DNA from: Plantibacter flavus
GTDB lineage: Bacteria > Actinomycetota > Actinomycetes > Actinomycetales > Microbacteriaceae
NCBI RefSeq assembly: GCF_900177615.1
Contig: NZ_FXAP01000005.1
Span: forward strand, 248,001 to 312,000
Reading direction: 5' to 3'
DNA: 64,000 nucleotides
Position numbers and translations under genes: made by a program. The notes below the pieces were generated by a model. It made no database searches. It saw only the letters and a program-made list of their open reading frames with translations, and was not told where the DNA came from. Shown here piece by piece: positions 1-8,337 of the stretch (position 1 is its first letter; every line of letters begins with the position of its first letter).

Positions 1-96
1 GACGAGGATCTGCACGTACTCGTGGTATGCCTGGTCGTCCTCACGGAACCTGGTGACCTCGACGAGCGCCAGCATGGGTGAGACGTGTCCTTGCAT
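1..96 (-). CDS. hypothetical protein, N-terminal part only
   Basis: A minus-strand reading frame begins with ATG at 96 and runs off the left edge of the window, giving 32 residues that start MQGHVSPMLALVEVTRF. A strong ribosome binding site GGAAGGAG lies at 101-108, four bases before the start, which is the main support. Nothing in these residues identifies a family. The gene is transcribed divergently from the TPM-domain gene downstream. I make no functional call. Confidence 0.55.
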   Translation of the reverse strand, partial: MQGHVSPMLALVEVTRFREDDQAYHEYVQILV

Positions 97-170
97 GATG
101 CTCCTTCCAGGGGTTCCGTGATGTGACTCGACCAGTCTCGCCGGGCGGATGCCCTCGCGCGAGTGGCCGC

Positions 171-227
171 GTCACGGTCGGTAACAGAGTCCGTCACGGT
201 CGGTGACAGCGTCGCGGTCGGTGTCGG
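171..227. repeat. short imperfect tandem repeat
   Basis: The core GTCACGGTCGGTRACAG occurs at 171 and 193, followed by a diverged third copy GTCGCGGTCGGTGTC at 211. The units are 18-22 bases apart. The repeat lies in the divergent intergenic space between the partial gene ending at 96 and the TPM-domain gene. It could be a regulatory binding array or simple slippage; nothing in the sequence decides this. Confidence 0.5.
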
Positions 228-312
228 CCACGTCCCGTCACCGCCGTATAGCACAGCTCTGGTTCGGTGCGCTCACTGGGAGCCCGCTGTAGAGATGTCG
301 AGGGCCCGGACC

Positions 313-318
313 TAGACT
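313..318 (+). promoter_or_regulatory. -10 hexamer TAGACT of the TPM-domain gene
   Basis: TAGACT fits the actinobacterial TANNNT -10 pattern and would place the transcription start near 325, about 35-50 bases before the start codon. No clear -35 is visible. Confidence 0.45.
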
Positions 319-358
319 CGGAACCGAGCCGCGGGGTGGGGCTCCAGGGTCCGAACGA

Positions 359-2446
359 GTGACGAGGTGGCCGATGCGGGTTCGCTGGGCGGTATCGATC
401 TGGGCGTTCTGCGTGGCCGTGCTCCTCGGAGCGGGGACCACCGCCGCCTGGGCGGAGAGCCCGGTGCAGCTCGGGGCCGGGCGCGTGAGCGACAGCGCGG
501 GCGTCCTCAGCAGCGGCGAGGTCACCGAGGTCACGACGGCCGTCGACGACTTGGCCGCGGATCACGGCGTCGACCTCTGGGTGGTCTATGTGCCGACCTT
601 CACCGACCCGAGCGATGCCGAGTCCTGGGCGAACCAGACCGCCAAGGACAACAACCTCGGACCGAACCAGTACCTGCTGGCCGTGGCGACCGAGGACCGC
701 GCCTACTACCTCTCCGGCGACTCCAGCGGACCGGTGAGCGGCGATCAGCTGACCGAGATCGAGCAGCAGCGCATCCTGCCGCAGCTGCGTGACGAGAACT
801 GGGCCGGGGCCGGCGTCGCTGCCGCCGAAGGCCTGGGTGCCGCCGTCGGCGGCGGGTCGATCGGAGGCACCGGTGGCGGCTCAGGGGGCTCGGCCGGGTG
901 GCTGACCATCCTGCTGATCGTGGTCGTCGCCGTCGTGGCCGTCGTCCTCCTGGTCGTCTTCCTCCGCCGGCGCCGCGGTGCGAACGGCGGCAGCGCCGTG
1001 ACCGCGGGCCAGCAGGGGGCACCGGCCGACCCGCTGACCATCGCCCCGATCCCCGAGCTCGAACGACTCGCCGGCAGTGCGCTCGTCCAGACCGACGACG
1101 CCGTCCGGACGAGCGAGGAGGAGCTCGGCTTCGCGACCGCCTCCTACGGCGAACAGGCCACGGCGGCGTTCACCGCCGCCCTCGCCGGAGCGAAGGACGA
1201 CCTCTCGCAGGCCTTCGCACTCAAGCAGCGGCTCGACGACGCCGAGCCGGACACGGAGCAGCAACAGCGCGACTGGAACCTCCAGATCATCCGGCTCTGC
1301 GAGCACGCGAACCACGTGCTCGACGAACAAGCCGCCTCATTCGACGAGCTCCGCGCGCTCGAGAAGAACGCACCCGCCGCGGTCGAGGAGCTGCGAGCCA
1401 GGGCGGCTGCGGCCGGACCGACGGTGACGGCCGCGCAAGACGCGGTGCACGCCCTGCAGCAGCGTTACAGCCCCGATGCGCTCATCACCGTGATCGACAA
1501 CCCGGCGCAGGCGACCGAGCGACTCGCCTTCGCCACCGCGGCGATCTCCGACGCAGCTGCACGACTCGCCGCCGGAGACTCGGGCGAGGCCGCCGTCGGC
1601 ATCCGAGCCGCCGAGGAAGCGCTCGACCAGGCCACCCAGCTCACCGGGGCCGTGAAGCGGCTGCAGGCCGACCTGACGACCGCCGAGCAGCACCTCGCCG
1701 CCCGACTGGCCGAGTTGGACGGGGACGTCGCCGCGGCTGGCGGCCAACCGGATCCGACCGGCACCCTCGCCGCGGCGGTCGCGAGCACCACCGCGACGGT
1801 CTCCCAGGTTCGCGGCGCGCTCGGCGCACCGAACAACCCGATCGCCCTCCTCGCCCGCCTGGATGCGGCGAACACGCAGATCGACGGCGCGCTAAAGGGG
1901 GTGCGCACCGCGGCGGAGCAGCGACAACGCGCCGCAGCCGCCCTCGGACAGACCCTGCAGACGGCGGGCGCGCAGGTGTCGGCTGCGGAGGACTTCATCG
2001 TCTCGCGGCGTGGAGCCGTCGGCCCGGAGGCCCGGACGCGCCTCGCCGAGGCCGGCCGCACCCTCGTGCAGGCCCAGGGCCTCGCCGCCAACGACCCGAC
2101 GCAGGCGCTCTCCCTCGCCCAGCGTGCCAACTCGCTCGCGAGTCAGGCGGTGCAGCTCGCCCAGGCCGACCTCGGGCAGTTCCAGAGCCAGTCGGCGGGC
2201 GGACTCGAGGGGATGTTCGGTGGCGGCCAGGGTCAGCACGGTGGCAACGGGATGCTCGGTGCCGTCCTCGGCGGCATCCTGATCAACTCCGTCCTCGGCG
2301 GCGGCGGGTCCCGTTCCGGCGGCGGCATGTTCGGCGGCGGCGGATCGAGCGGCGGCATGTTCGGCGGCGGCTCCGGCCGTTCACGCAGCGCCGGCAGCTT
2401 CGGTGGCGGCGGCACCCGTTCCCGACGCGGCGGCGGTCGCTTCTGA
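359..2446 (+). CDS. TPM-domain membrane protein with coiled-coil cytoplasmic part
   Basis: The 695-residue product starts with a signal sequence (residues 1-32, cleavage near AWA). A TPM domain (about 40-160) follows, beginning with the typical stretch around VSDSAGVLSSGEV. A Gly-rich linker leads to one transmembrane helix (about 184-205) followed by RRRR, so the TPM domain is outside and the rest inside. Residues 210-600 are Ala/Glu/Gln-rich and look like long coiled coils. The last 90 residues are repeats of GGGMFGGG-like sequence. TPM domains occur in membrane-repair or phosphatase-like proteins. The next gene encodes PspA, so a joint role in envelope stress is likely. Start is GTG at 359; an in-frame ATG at 374 has AGGTGG three bases before it and is an alternative. 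Confidence 0.85.
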   Translation: MTRWPMRVRWAVSIWAFCVAVLLGAGTTAAWAESPVQLGAGRVSDSAGVLSSGEVTEVTTAVDDLAADHGVDLWVVYVPTFTDPSDAESWANQTAKDNNLGPNQYLLAVATEDRAYYLSGDSSGPVSGDQLTEIEQQRILPQLRDENWAGAGVAAAEGLGAAVGGGSIGGTGGGSGGSAGWLTILLIVVVAVVAVVLLVVFLRRRRGANGGSAVTAGQQGAPADPLTIAPIPELERLAGSALVQTDDAVRTSEEELGFATASYGEQATAAFTAALAGAKDDLSQAFALKQRLDDAEPDTEQQQRDWNLQIIRLCEHANHVLDEQAASFDELRALEKNAPAAVEELRARAAAAGPTVTAAQDAVHALQQRYSPDALITVIDNPAQATERLAFATAAISDAAARLAAGDSGEAAVGIRAAEEALDQATQLTGAVKRLQADLTTAEQHLAARLAELDGDVAAAGGQPDPTGTLAAAVASTTATVSQVRGALGAPNNPIALLARLDAANTQIDGALKGVRTAAEQRQRAAAALGQTLQTAGAQVSAAEDFIVSRRGAVGPEARTRLAEAGRTLVQAQGLAANDPTQALSLAQRANSLASQAVQLAQADLGQFQSQSAGGLEGMFGGGQGQHGGNGMLGAVLGGILINSVLGGGGSRSGGGMFGGGGSSGGMFGGGSGRSRSAGSFGGGGTRSRRGGGRF

Positions 2447-2520
2447 TCCGCTGCACCACCCACATCATCACCAGACTCCGACCGACACGACCCAGCAGGA
2501 CACGAGAGAGGAACCACACC

Positions 2521-3294
2521 ATGGCAGAGAAGCAGTCCATCTTCGGACGCATCGCCCAGCTGACCAAGGCCAACATCAACGCGCTGCTCGACTCCGCCGA
2601 GGACCCGCAGAAGATGCTCGACCAGATGGTCCGGGACTACACCAACTCGATCGCCGACGCCGAGAGCGCGATCGCCGAGACGATCGGCAACCTCCGGCTC
2701 CTCGAACAGGACCACCAGCAGGACGTCGAGGCGGCCTCCGAGTGGGGCACCAAGGCGCTGGCCGCGAGCCGCAAGGCCGACGAGTACCGTCAGGCGGGTA
2801 ACGCCGCGGACGCCGACAAGTTCGACAACCTCGCGAAGATCGCGCTCCAGCGCCAGATCGGCGCCGAGAACGAGGCCAAGCAGGCCGAGCCGCAGCTGGC
2901 CTCGCAGACGAAGGTCGTCGAGCAGCTGAAGAACGGCCTCAACGGCATGAAGACGAAGCTCGAGCAGCTGAAGACGAAGCGCAGCGAGCTCGTCGCCCGG
3001 GCCAAGACCGCCGAGGCGCAGCGCAAGGTCGCGGACGCGGTCGGCAGCATCGACATCATGGACCCGACGAGCGACCTGAGCCGCTACGAGGACAAGATCC
3101 GCCGCGAGGAGGCGAAGGTGCTCGGCCAGCAGGAGCTCGCCGCATCGAGCCTCGACGCGCAGTTCAACGACCTCGAGGACCTCGGTGAGCTGACCGAGGT
3201 CGAGGCCCGCCTCGCCGCGCTGAAGGGCGGCGGTTCCACGTCACCCGCGATCGAGTCCTCCGGCCCCGAGTACACGCCGAACGCCGGCCAGTAG
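2521..3294 (+). CDS. pspA: PspA/IM30 family membrane-stress protein
   Basis: A 257-residue, almost entirely helical and charged protein of the PspA/Vipp1 (ESCRT-III-like) family, starting MAEKQSIFGRIAQLTKANIN. The N-terminal amphipathic helix and a long coiled coil (about 25-190, with LLEQDHQQDVEAAS and KTKLEQLKTKRSELVARAKT) are as expected. Family members polymerise on damaged cytoplasmic membrane and limit proton leakage. The ATG follows GAGAGGAAC with normal spacing. The gene is 74 bases after the TPM gene with no terminator between, so the two are probably one operon; a strong hairpin follows it. The C-terminal tail (AIESSGPEYTPNAGQ) is disordered. Confidence 0.9.
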   Translation: MAEKQSIFGRIAQLTKANINALLDSAEDPQKMLDQMVRDYTNSIADAESAIAETIGNLRLLEQDHQQDVEAASEWGTKALAASRKADEYRQAGNAADADKFDNLAKIALQRQIGAENEAKQAEPQLASQTKVVEQLKNGLNGMKTKLEQLKTKRSELVARAKTAEAQRKVADAVGSIDIMDPTSDLSRYEDKIRREEAKVLGQQELAASSLDAQFNDLEDLGELTEVEARLAALKGGGSTSPAIESSGPEYTPNAGQ

Positions 3295-3303
3295 TGCCGA
3301 TCC

Positions 3304-3335
3304 GACGGGCCCTCGGGACCTCCCGAGGGCCCGTC
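3304..3335 (+). terminator. hairpin terminator after pspA
   Basis: A perfect 15-bp stem (GACGGGCCCTCGGGA and its complement) closes a CC loop only nine bases after the pspA stop codon. There is no U tract, as is common in high-GC actinobacteria. Confidence 0.75.
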
Positions 3336-3373
3336 GCCCTCGCCCCCTCGCACCATCTCCAGGAAGGCACCGC

Positions 3374-4234
3374 ATGACGAAGTTCGTCGTCGTCCCCCAG
3401 TGGCAGGGCTCCGGCTCGTCCAGGGCCATGCAGTTGATCGATGGAGCCGAGGCGATCCGTGGCGACCTGCCCACGGCGGCCACGACACTCGTGCACGTGC
3501 CGACCGAGGCGGGCGAGGCCCTCGACACCGACATCCGGCGCGCCAGTTCCCTCGTGACGACCGCGGAACTCCAACGTCAGGCGCTCGTCGGGATCGACGA
3601 GCCCGTCATCACCATCGGTGGGGACTGCGGCGTCGAACTCGCGTCGGTCGGTGAGGCCCTCCGACGCGACCCCGGCATCGCCGTCGTCTGGTTCGACGCC
3701 CACGGCGACCTCAACACCCCGCTCAGCTCGCCGTCCGGGTCGTTCAGCGGCATGGTCGCCCGGGCACTGACCGGCGAAGGCGCCGCGATGCTGCTGCCCG
3801 AGGCCCCGCTCGATCCCGCCCGGCTCGTCCTCGTGGGGGTGCGCGACCTCGACGACGGTGAACTCGCCCATGTCGAGGAGCGTGGCATCCCCATGGTCTC
3901 CTCGGTGATGACGAGCGCCGCCGAGGTGGTCGCGGCCGTCGAGACGACGGGCGCCGACCGCGTCTACCTGCACGTGGACGTCGACGTCCTCGACCCCGCC
4001 GTCATCGCCGGTGTCAGCTCGGCCGTCCCCTTCGGTCTCGAACTCGGCACCCTGCTCGACTGCATCACCGCCCTCCGCGCCCGCTTCGGCTTCGCCGGGG
4101 CCGGGGTCACGGGCTTCTCCCCCGGCTCCCCCGACGCCGCAGCCGACGACCTCGGCACCATCCTCCGCATCATCGGCGCGATCAGTCGCGAACCGAAACC
4201 CGACAGCACCAACCCGACAGGAGTCACCCCATGA
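3374..4234 (+). CDS. arginase/agmatinase-fold protein
   Basis: A 286-residue member of the ureohydrolase (arginase, agmatinase, formimidoylglutamase) family. The metal-binding motifs are visible: GGDCG at 82-86, DAHGD at 108-112 and DVDVLDP at 202-208. In classical arginases the first motif is GGDH, and the His binds one of the two manganese ions; here it is Cys. The substrate is therefore uncertain. The protein is expected to be cytoplasmic. AGGAAGG at 3360-3366 serves the ATG at 3374. The stop codon overlaps the next start (ATGA), so translation is coupled to the flavoprotein. The absence of other arginine-catabolism genes argues against naming it arginase. Confidence 0.8.
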   Translation: MTKFVVVPQWQGSGSSRAMQLIDGAEAIRGDLPTAATTLVHVPTEAGEALDTDIRRASSLVTTAELQRQALVGIDEPVITIGGDCGVELASVGEALRRDPGIAVVWFDAHGDLNTPLSSPSGSFSGMVARALTGEGAAMLLPEAPLDPARLVLVGVRDLDDGELAHVEERGIPMVSSVMTSAAEVVAAVETTGADRVYLHVDVDVLDPAVIAGVSSAVPFGLELGTLLDCITALRARFGFAGAGVTGFSPGSPDAAADDLGTILRIIGAISREPKPDSTNPTGVTP

Positions 4235-5646
4235 GCCGTACCGTCGATCTCGTCGTCATCGGAGCCGGACCCGTCGGCGAGAACGTCGCCGACTACGCCC
4301 ACCAGAGCGGTCTGAGCGTCGTCATCGTCGAGAGCGAACTGGTCGGCGGTGAGTGCTCCTACTGGGCCTGCATGCCGTCCAAGGCCCTCATCCGATCGGG
4401 CGCCGCCCTGCGTGCCGCCAAGCGCACGGGTGGAGCCATCCCCGAGGACACCGCGCTCGACCCGCTCAAGGTCCTCGCGCGACGGGACTCGTTCACGAGC
4501 GACTGGTCGGACGACGGCCAGGTCGAGTGGCTCGAGGGCGCCGGTATCGAGCTGGTGCGGGGGCACGGTCGGCTGACCGGCGAGCGCGAGGTCACCGTGA
4601 CCGCCGCCGACGGCTCGACGACCGTACTCACGGCGACGCACGCCGTCGCGGTCTGCACCGGATCCGCCGCGCTCCTGCCCGACATCCCAGGGCTGTCGGC
4701 GGTGGAGCCGTGGACGAGCCGCGAGGCCACGGGCGTCCAGACCCTGCCAGCGTCCGTCGCCTTCCTCGGTGGCGGCGTCGTCGCCGTCGAGCTCGCGACG
4801 GCCTACCGCTCACTCGGGGTCGACGTCACGCTCGTCGCCCGCAGTGGCCTGCTCGGCAACACCGAGCCGTTCGCCGGCGAGCTCGTCGAGTCCTCCCTGC
4901 GTGAGCTCGGCGTGACGATCGTGCACGCCTCCCCCACCGCCGTCTCCCGGGCCGCCGACGGTGCCGTCACGCTCGAGTTCGACGACCGGGACGCGGTGAC
5001 GACGGCGGAACTCGTCGTGGCCACCGGCCGGACGCCACGGACGGACGACCTCGGGCTCGAGACCCTCGGCCTGGAACCGGGTGTTTGGATCGAGGTCGAC
5101 GATCAGCTCCTCGCTCACGGCAGCGATTGGCTGTACGCCGTCGGCGACGTCAACCACCGGGCTCTCCTGACGCACCAGGGCAAGTACCAGGCACGCGCCG
5201 CGGGAGCGGTCATCGCGGCACGGGCGAACGGCGCGGACGTCGACACCAGCCCGTGGAGCGACCACGCGGCGACCGCCGACCACCGTGCCGTGCCGCAGGT
5301 CGTCTTCTCCGAACCGGAGGTCGCCGCCGTCGGACTCACGGCCGCGCAGGCCGAGGCGGCGGGGATCGACCACCGGGTGGTCGACTACGACCTCGGTGGC
5401 ATCGCGGGCTCGAGCCTCCACGCCGACGGCTACACCGGGCAGGCGAGGATGGTCGTCGACGAGGAGCGCGGCGTGATCATCGGGATGACCTTCGTGGGTC
5501 AGGACGTCGCCGAACTCGTCCACGCGGCGACGATCGCCGTCGTGGGTGAGGTGCCGCTGCACCGCCTCTGGCACGCGGTGCCGTCCTACCCGACGATGAG
5601 CGAGATCTGGCTGCGACTCCTCGAAACCTACCGGAGCGGTGCGTGA
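4231..5646 (+). CDS. class I pyridine nucleotide-disulfide oxidoreductase
   Basis: A 471-residue flavoprotein. It has an N-terminal FAD-binding motif (GAGPVGENVA, 11-20), the redox-active disulfide C42-x4-C47 within GGECSYWACMPSK, a central NAD(P)H-binding GGG motif (FLGGGVVAVELATAY), and a C-terminal dimerisation domain ending HAVPSYPTMSEIW, whose His/Glu resemble the active-site base pair of dihydrolipoamide dehydrogenase and mercuric reductase. It is too divergent to call Lpd, and there is no mer operon here. It overlaps the arginase-fold gene by four bases at the start and the small HExxH gene by four at the end, so the three form one tightly coupled operon. Confidence 0.85.
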   Translation: MSRTVDLVVIGAGPVGENVADYAHQSGLSVVIVESELVGGECSYWACMPSKALIRSGAALRAAKRTGGAIPEDTALDPLKVLARRDSFTSDWSDDGQVEWLEGAGIELVRGHGRLTGEREVTVTAADGSTTVLTATHAVAVCTGSAALLPDIPGLSAVEPWTSREATGVQTLPASVAFLGGGVVAVELATAYRSLGVDVTLVARSGLLGNTEPFAGELVESSLRELGVTIVHASPTAVSRAADGAVTLEFDDRDAVTTAELVVATGRTPRTDDLGLETLGLEPGVWIEVDDQLLAHGSDWLYAVGDVNHRALLTHQGKYQARAAGAVIAARANGADVDTSPWSDHAATADHRAVPQVVFSEPEVAAVGLTAAQAEAAGIDHRVVDYDLGGIAGSSLHADGYTGQARMVVDEERGVIIGMTFVGQDVAELVHAATIAVVGEVPLHRLWHAVPSYPTMSEIWLRLLETYRSGA

Positions 5647-6053
5647 CGCGTCCCGGCGACGTCGATGAGCCGCGGAGCCGTCGTTCCGGCGGCCCGTGGC
5701 TCGACTCACCGCTCAGCCGGATCGGGTACTGGTACGCCACGCTCACCGGGCTCGTCTGGGGCGCACTCTGGAGCACCGGTCCGGTCGAACGGCGGGGCGG
5801 GATGATCGTCTTCCGCGGGATGCCGTCGTGGACGTTCGGCCGAGGTGGCTCGTGCGTCGGCGGGGTGTACCTCACCGACCGGAACGTGTCGACCCGGGTG
5901 CTCGAACACGAGGCGGTTCACAAGCGGCAGTGGCAGCGGTACGGCATGCTCTTCCCGCTGATGTACGCGATCGCCGGTCGTGATCCGCTCCGGAACCGGT
6001 TCGAGATCGAAGCCGGTCTCGAAGCGGGTGGCTACCTGCCGAAGCGCCGCTGA
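5643..6053 (+). CDS. small conserved protein with HExxH motif
   Basis: A 136-residue protein starting at GTG 5643, whose start overlaps the stop of the oxidoreductase gene. Residues 25-45 are moderately hydrophobic (IGYWYATLTGLVWGALW). H89-E90-A91-V92-H93 forms the zinc-peptidase HExxH signature, in the context LEHEAVHKRQWQRYG. Similar actinobacterial proteins are often named Fe-S oxidoreductase, but I see no cysteine cluster here (only C71), so that name would be wrong for this protein. A small membrane-associated metallopeptidase-like role is an inference from the motif alone. Confidence 0.7.
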   Translation: MTRPGDVDEPRSRRSGGPWLDSPLSRIGYWYATLTGLVWGALWSTGPVERRGGMIVFRGMPSWTFGRGGSCVGGVYLTDRNVSTRVLEHEAVHKRQWQRYGMLFPLMYAIAGRDPLRNRFEIEAGLEAGGYLPKRR

Positions 6054-6099
6054 CGAGCGTCGCGGCGTCCGCGCGATGCCGTGCCGGTGCGAGGTCGTG

Positions 6100-6555
6100 T
6101 CAGTGCGATGCGCGCTCGACCGAACTCGATCGCTGACGCGCGCCGATGCTCGCCAGGGTCATCCTGAGGTCGTTCCGGAGACCCGTCAGGTGCTCCGTCT
6201 CGCCGCCGATCCACACGTGGTAGTCGGCCGCGTCGTGTCCGTCGACGTCGAGCATCTCGCTCGCCCAGGCCCGGGTCGCTCGCGCGACGGCCTGACCGCG
6301 TGCACACCGGCTGCCCGTTCCGGGTTCCCCCGAACGCGCTGCGCGGACGAGCCACGTCACGACGACGCGTCCCGGCGAGTCGAGCGTGGTGATCGACGCG
6401 GCGTCGTCGACCTCGACGAACACCTGACCACGGGCACAGATGGGGAGCAGTGCGAGCACTTCGGCAAGCTCGCCGACCGACGACTCGTCGCCCGCGAGCA
6501 GCACGTGCCGTGCGTCCGCGACGGCGAACTCCGCCGGATCCTCGAAATAACTCAC
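6100..6555 (-). CDS. SIP-like protein (C-terminal domain of siderophore-interacting proteins)
   Basis: The 151-residue product resembles the C-terminal NAD(P)H-binding half of siderophore-interacting ferric reductases: HVLLAGDESSVGELAEVLALL near the N-terminus, then QVFVEVDD, VVTWLVRAARSGEPGTG and a YHVWIGGE segment. The FAD-binding N-terminal half is absent, and the start is well defined, so this is a stand-alone domain rather than a fragment. GTG at 6555 is chosen because a -10 TATACT ends six bases upstream and no ribosome site exists; the longer frame upstream would run through the promoter. A DtxR/IdeR-type box overlaps the promoter, implying derepression under iron limitation and a role in releasing iron from siderophores. 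Confidence 0.75.
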   Translation of the reverse strand: MSYFEDPAEFAVADARHVLLAGDESSVGELAEVLALLPICARGQVFVEVDDAASITTLDSPGRVVVTWLVRAARSGEPGTGSRCARGQAVARATRAWASEMLDVDGHDAADYHVWIGGETEHLTGLRNDLRMTLASIGARQRSSSVERASH

Positions 6556-6561
6556 GCGATC

Positions 6562-6583
6562 AGTATAGGCGAGCCTAAGCTCA
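6562..6583 (-). promoter_or_regulatory. iron box overlapping a leaderless promoter
   Basis: On the minus strand the 19 bases 6583-6565, TGAGCTTAGGCTCGCCTAT, match the DtxR/IdeR consensus TTAGGTTAGGCTAACCTAA at 14 of 19 positions, including the central TTAGGCT. The -10 TATACT (6567-6562) overlaps its right end, an arrangement in which Fe2+-loaded repressor would block RNA polymerase. Confidence 0.7.
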
Positions 6584-6828
6584 CTTCGATCCCCTGCGCA
6601 GGGTCTTCCAAGGCTGCGGGGCACATCACGATCCGATCACTCTGTGACGCCCCCTGACACCGTGGCTGGCACCACACACGTCGACTGGGTACGCTCGCTG
6701 GAGCCCCAGCGATGCGGCTTTCCGGACGCGGTCCAGTATTCGCGCGGCCCAGGCGGGAATGCCCGCTGCCCGGAACCGGTTGTGCGTCTCCAGATGCCGG
6801 CCACTCCAGCATCCCCGAAAGGACCTCC

Positions 6829-8337
6829 ATGCGTCATCGTCAGCTGCGTCGTCAGCTCCTCACCGCCGCGATCGCGGTCACCGGCGCCGCCCTCGTCCTC
6901 ACCGGCTGCGCAGGCCCGGCCACGACGCCGACGCCCGACGCCGACGCGACCCTGCGGGTCGGTCTCGTCCTGGAGCCCTCCGACCTCAACATCCGCACCA
7001 CCTCGGGCGCCGCGCTCGACCAGATCCTCATCGACAACGTCTACCAGGGCCTCGTGTCCCGCACCGAGGACAACCAGATCGTCGACACGCTCGCCAAGAG
7101 CCACGACATCAGCGCCGACGGTCTCACCTACACCTTCGTCCTCCGCGACGGCGTGACCTTCCACGACGGCGCAGCCCTGACCGCGGCCGACGTCGTCGAC
7201 TCCATCACCCAGGTGCAGCAGGACCCGACGTTCGTCGACAACGTGGCGCTCCAGAAGGTCGCCTCGATCACGGCCGTCGACGACTCGACCGTGCAGTTGC
7301 AGCTCACCTCGCCCGACTCCAACCTGTTGTGGACCCTGACCGGACGCGCAGGACTCGTGCTGGAGTCGGGCGCCACCAACGACCTGTCGACGACCGCCAA
7401 CGGCACCGGGCCGTTCACCCTGAAGACCTGGAAGCAGGGCGACAGCATCACCTTCGACCGGAACGCGAAGTACTGGGGCGACGCTCCGAAGGTCAAGGAG
7501 GTCGTCTTCAGCTACATCCCCGACGCCTCCTCCGCCGTCAACGCCACCCTCGCCGGCGAACTCGACGTGCAGACGGCGCTCGACGCGAACCTCAAGGACC
7601 AGATCACCCGCGCCGACGGGTTCAGCATCACCGAAGGCAAGACGACCGACAAGTACACCCTCGCCTTCAACAACCAGCGCGCTCCCCTGAACGACCCCCT
7701 CGTCCGGCAGGCGCTCCGCTCCGCCATCGACCACGCCGCGATCGTCGAGGCCGTCGGCGGCGCCGCGGTCGAGCAGTACGGACCGATCCCCGAGCTCGAC
7801 CCGGGCTACGAGAACCTCAGCGAGCTCGTGAAGTACGACCCCGACCAGGCGAAGGCGCTCCTCGCCCAGGCCGGCCAGGAGAACCTGTCCCTGACGCTCA
7901 CGATCCCGAGCTTCTACGGCACCTCGGTGGCCAACGTCCTGGTGTCCGAGTTCAAGGCCATCGGTGTCACCCTCACGGTCAAGAGCGTCGAGTTCCCGAC
8001 CTGGCTCAACGACGTCTACACGAACAAGGACTACGACCTCAGCTACGTGAACCACGTCGAGGCACGCGACTTCCAGAACTGGGCGAACCCGAACTACTAC
8101 TTCGGCTACGACAACGCGCAGGTCCAGTCGCTCTATGCTGAATCCGTAGCGGCGACCGATCCGGCCGTCGCAGCCCAGAAGCTCAAGGAGGCGGCGTACC
8201 TCGTGTCCAAGGACAACGCCGCCGACTGGCTCTACACCGCGATCACCCTCACGGTGGTGCGCGACGGCGTGACCGGCTTCCCCGTGGACTCGGTCAACTC
8301 GCGCATCAACCTGGCGAAGGTCGCCGTGACCGGGTGA
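6829..8337 (+). CDS. ABC transporter substrate-binding lipoprotein, peptide/opine/nickel type
   Basis: A 502-residue family 5 extracellular solute-binding protein (DppA/OppA type). A lipoprotein signal with basic start MRHRQLRRQ ends in the lipobox LTGC (C27), so the protein is lipid-anchored on the outer face of the membrane. Residues 45-500 carry the family pattern, e.g. DLNIRTTSGAALDQILIDNVYQGL and YTFVLRDGVTFHDGAALTAADV. ATG at 6829 is chosen because GAAAGGA precedes it by six bases and the signal peptide starts there. It heads a five-gene operon with overlapping downstream genes. The ligand cannot be read from the sequence; nearby flavin monooxygenase and amidase genes hint at an organic nitrogen or sulfur compound rather than simple peptides. 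Confidence 0.9.
   Translation: MRHRQLRRQLLTAAIAVTGAALVLTGCAGPATTPTPDADATLRVGLVLEPSDLNIRTTSGAALDQILIDNVYQGLVSRTEDNQIVDTLAKSHDISADGLTYTFVLRDGVTFHDGAALTAADVVDSITQVQQDPTFVDNVALQKVASITAVDDSTVQLQLTSPDSNLLWTLTGRAGLVLESGATNDLSTTANGTGPFTLKTWKQGDSITFDRNAKYWGDAPKVKEVVFSYIPDASSAVNATLAGELDVQTALDANLKDQITRADGFSITEGKTTDKYTLAFNNQRAPLNDPLVRQALRSAIDHAAIVEAVGGAAVEQYGPIPELDPGYENLSELVKYDPDQAKALLAQAGQENLSLTLTIPSFYGTSVANVLVSEFKAIGVTLTVKSVEFPTWLNDVYTNKDYDLSYVNHVEARDFQNWANPNYYFGYDNAQVQSLYAESVAATDPAVAAQKLKEAAYLVSKDNAADWLYTAITLTVVRDGVTGFPVDSVNSRINLAKVAVTG

Noticed and set aside
898-2520. In-frame extension upstream of PspA
   Set aside because: The frame passes through the TPM gene in another frame; the conserved PspA start and ribosome site at 2521 are clear.
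4231-5646. Dihydrolipoamide dehydrogenase for the neighbouring 2-oxoglutarate dehydrogenase
   Set aside because: The C-terminal active-site region differs from Lpd and the gene lies 37 kb away in an unrelated operon.
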